From the NCBI RefSeq assembly GCF_902833085.1, contig NZ_CADFEB010000003.1, forward strand, positions 496,001 through 560,000: 64,000 nucleotides of DNA. Direction: 5' to 3'. Shown piece after piece: positions 63,075 to 64,000 of this stretch. The notes under the pieces were generated by a model, which did not search any database, was not told the DNA's origin, and saw nothing but the letters and a program-made list of their open reading frames with translations. Each line of letters begins with the position of its first letter. Position 1 is the stretch's first letter. The translations under genes and the position numbers were made by a program. Source of the DNA: Burkholderia ubonensis. GTDB taxonomy: Bacteria > Pseudomonadota > Gammaproteobacteria > Burkholderiales > Burkholderiaceae.

Positions 63075-64000
63075 TCACGGCAGGCGGTGACGCGCCGCGT
63101 AGTACGCGCGCCAGTGCGGCCCTTCGCGCCGCGCAGCCTTCTGCTCGAAGTAGCGGCGCAGCTTCGCGCGATCGTCGGCGTTGTCCTTGACGACGGTGCC
63201 GGCGATGCAGTCGACGAGATCCTGCGGCGACCCTTCGCGCTGCTCGAGAAACCATGCGCGCACCCCGACCGCATGCGCGACGTTCACCGCTTCGGCCGTC
63301 GACATCACCGCGGTCAGCCGGTCCATCGCGCCGTCGCCGCCCGCCGCATCGCCGGCCCCGCCGCGCAGATCGCGAAACGTCGTGACCAGCAATTCCAGCA
63401 CCGGTTGCGGCACGGCCGCCGGAATGCCGCTGCCGGCCAGCAGGCGCGCGCTGGCTTCGCGCACGAGCGCGAGTTCGCTGTCGAAGTCGAGGATCGGAAA
63501 CACGGTTTCGAAATCGAAACGCCGCTTGAGCGCCGCGCTCATCTCGTTCACGCCACGGTCGCGCGTGTTCGCGGTCGCGATGATGTTGAAGCCCTCGCGC
63601 GCGTACAGCATCCCGTGTTCGCCGTGCAGCTCGGGCACCGCCATCACGCGGTCCGACAGCATGCCGAGCAGGCAGTCCTGCACCTCCAGCGGCGCACGCG
63701 TGAGTTCCTCGAAGCGCACGATCCGGCCGTCGTTCATTCCCTGGTACAGCGGCGCGGGCACAAGCGCGCGTGGGCTCGGCCCTTCGTTGATCAGCAACGC
63801 GTAGTTCCAGCCGTACTTGATCTGGTCTTCGGTGATCGATGCGCCGCCCTGGATCGTCAGCGTCGACGTGCCGCTGATCGCGGCCGCCAGCAACTCGGAC
63901 AGCATCGATTTCGCGGTGCCCGGCTCGCCGACCAGCATCAGCCCGCGGCCGGTCGCGAGCGTGACGAGCATGCGCTCGATGCTCGCGATCGGCGCGACCA
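63075..64000 (-). CDS. MoxR-family AAA+ ATPase (YehL-like), 5' end outside window
   Basis: The visible 307 codons run from the stop at 63075 to the window edge and the frame stays open. Walker A is GEPGTAKS. The Walker B region is VRFEELTRAPLEVQDCLLG. Sensor 1 is ATANTRDRGVNEMS, followed by the arginine finger region KRRFDFE. Homologues are about 370 residues, so roughly 60 residues are missing. It is the motor of the five-gene system and would act with the vWA protein as a chaperone or remodelling complex. Confidence 0.9.
   Translation of the reverse strand, partial: VAPIASIERMLVTLATGRGLMLVGEPGTAKSMLSELLAAAISGTSTLTIQGGASITEDQIKYGWNYALLINEGPSPRALVPAPLYQGMNDGRIVRFEELTRAPLEVQDCLLGMLSDRVMAVPELHGEHGMLYAREGFNIIATANTRDRGVNEMSAALKRRFDFETVFPILDFDSELALVREASARLLAGSGIPAAVPQPVLELLVTTFRDLRGGAGDAAGGDGAMDRLTAVMSTAEAVNVAHAVGVRAWFLEQREGSPQDLVDCIAGTVVKDNADDRAKLRRYFEQKAARREGPHWRAYYAARHRLP

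Overview
The window reads as a GC-rich betaproteobacterial chromosome, most likely Burkholderia sensu lato. The grounds are uniformly high G+C, dense operons with ATGA or TGATG overlaps, and a typical Burkholderia gene set: PqiABC, a NodT-type RND pump, OmpW, catabolic CaiB/MaoC/MHS clusters and an OmpA-type fragment. Species cannot be assigned. No rRNA, CRISPR array or intact prophage was seen.

Layout. (1) 1-7083, plus strand: the tail of a peptide ABC transporter ATPase, then a catabolic run of PuuB-like FAD oxidase, AraC-type regulator, cupin, second FAD oxidase, aldehyde dehydrogenase and M20 amidohydrolase. The gene order suggests amide hydrolysis followed by amine and aldehyde oxidation. 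(2) 7050-17172: a minus-strand operon for an unassigned, probably aromatic, pathway. It encodes an extradiol-type VOC dioxygenase, a fumarylacetoacetase-family hydrolase, an acyl-CoA synthetase, OmpW and a molybdopterin plus Fe-S enzyme of the pyrogallol-phloroglucinol transhydroxylase type. It is divergent from a TetR regulator. (3) 17369-25555: two MFS transporters, then a LysR-controlled minus operon (MHS symporter, AroQ, AroE, CaiB CoA-transferase, MaoC hydratase, VOC protein, ApbA/PanE reductase), probably for uptake and catabolism of a shikimate/quinate-like or branched acid.

(4) 25653-32776 is a heat-shock accessory island. It holds a collapsed groES-groEL fusion, a ParB-like fragment, an odd tRNA-Lys-like gene, three small heat shock proteins in one operon, back-to-back sigma32-like promoters, a frameshifted ribosome-hibernation gene and a second full-length dnaK. 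(5) 32894-44226 is an envelope region: TetR, pqiABC (minus strand), a three-gene RND efflux operon, and a second TetR that is a close paralogue of the one at 16417 and sits beside the same divergent promoter architecture.

(6) 44227-48933 looks acquired: a secreted GH18 chitinase of different base style, IS6 and IS110 scraps, an exported protein, an OmpA remnant and a YdcF-type protein. (7) 49003-52489 carries lipid genes: a sterol-desaturase/AGMO-like hydroxylase, a cytochrome P450 and a convergent acyltransferase. (8) 52603-64000 is a minus-strand five-gene system: MoxR AAA+ ATPase, DUF5682, vWA, double-SWIM zinc finger and WGR-DUF4132. It matches the enterobacterial yehL-M-P-Q plus yehI set, whose function is not established.
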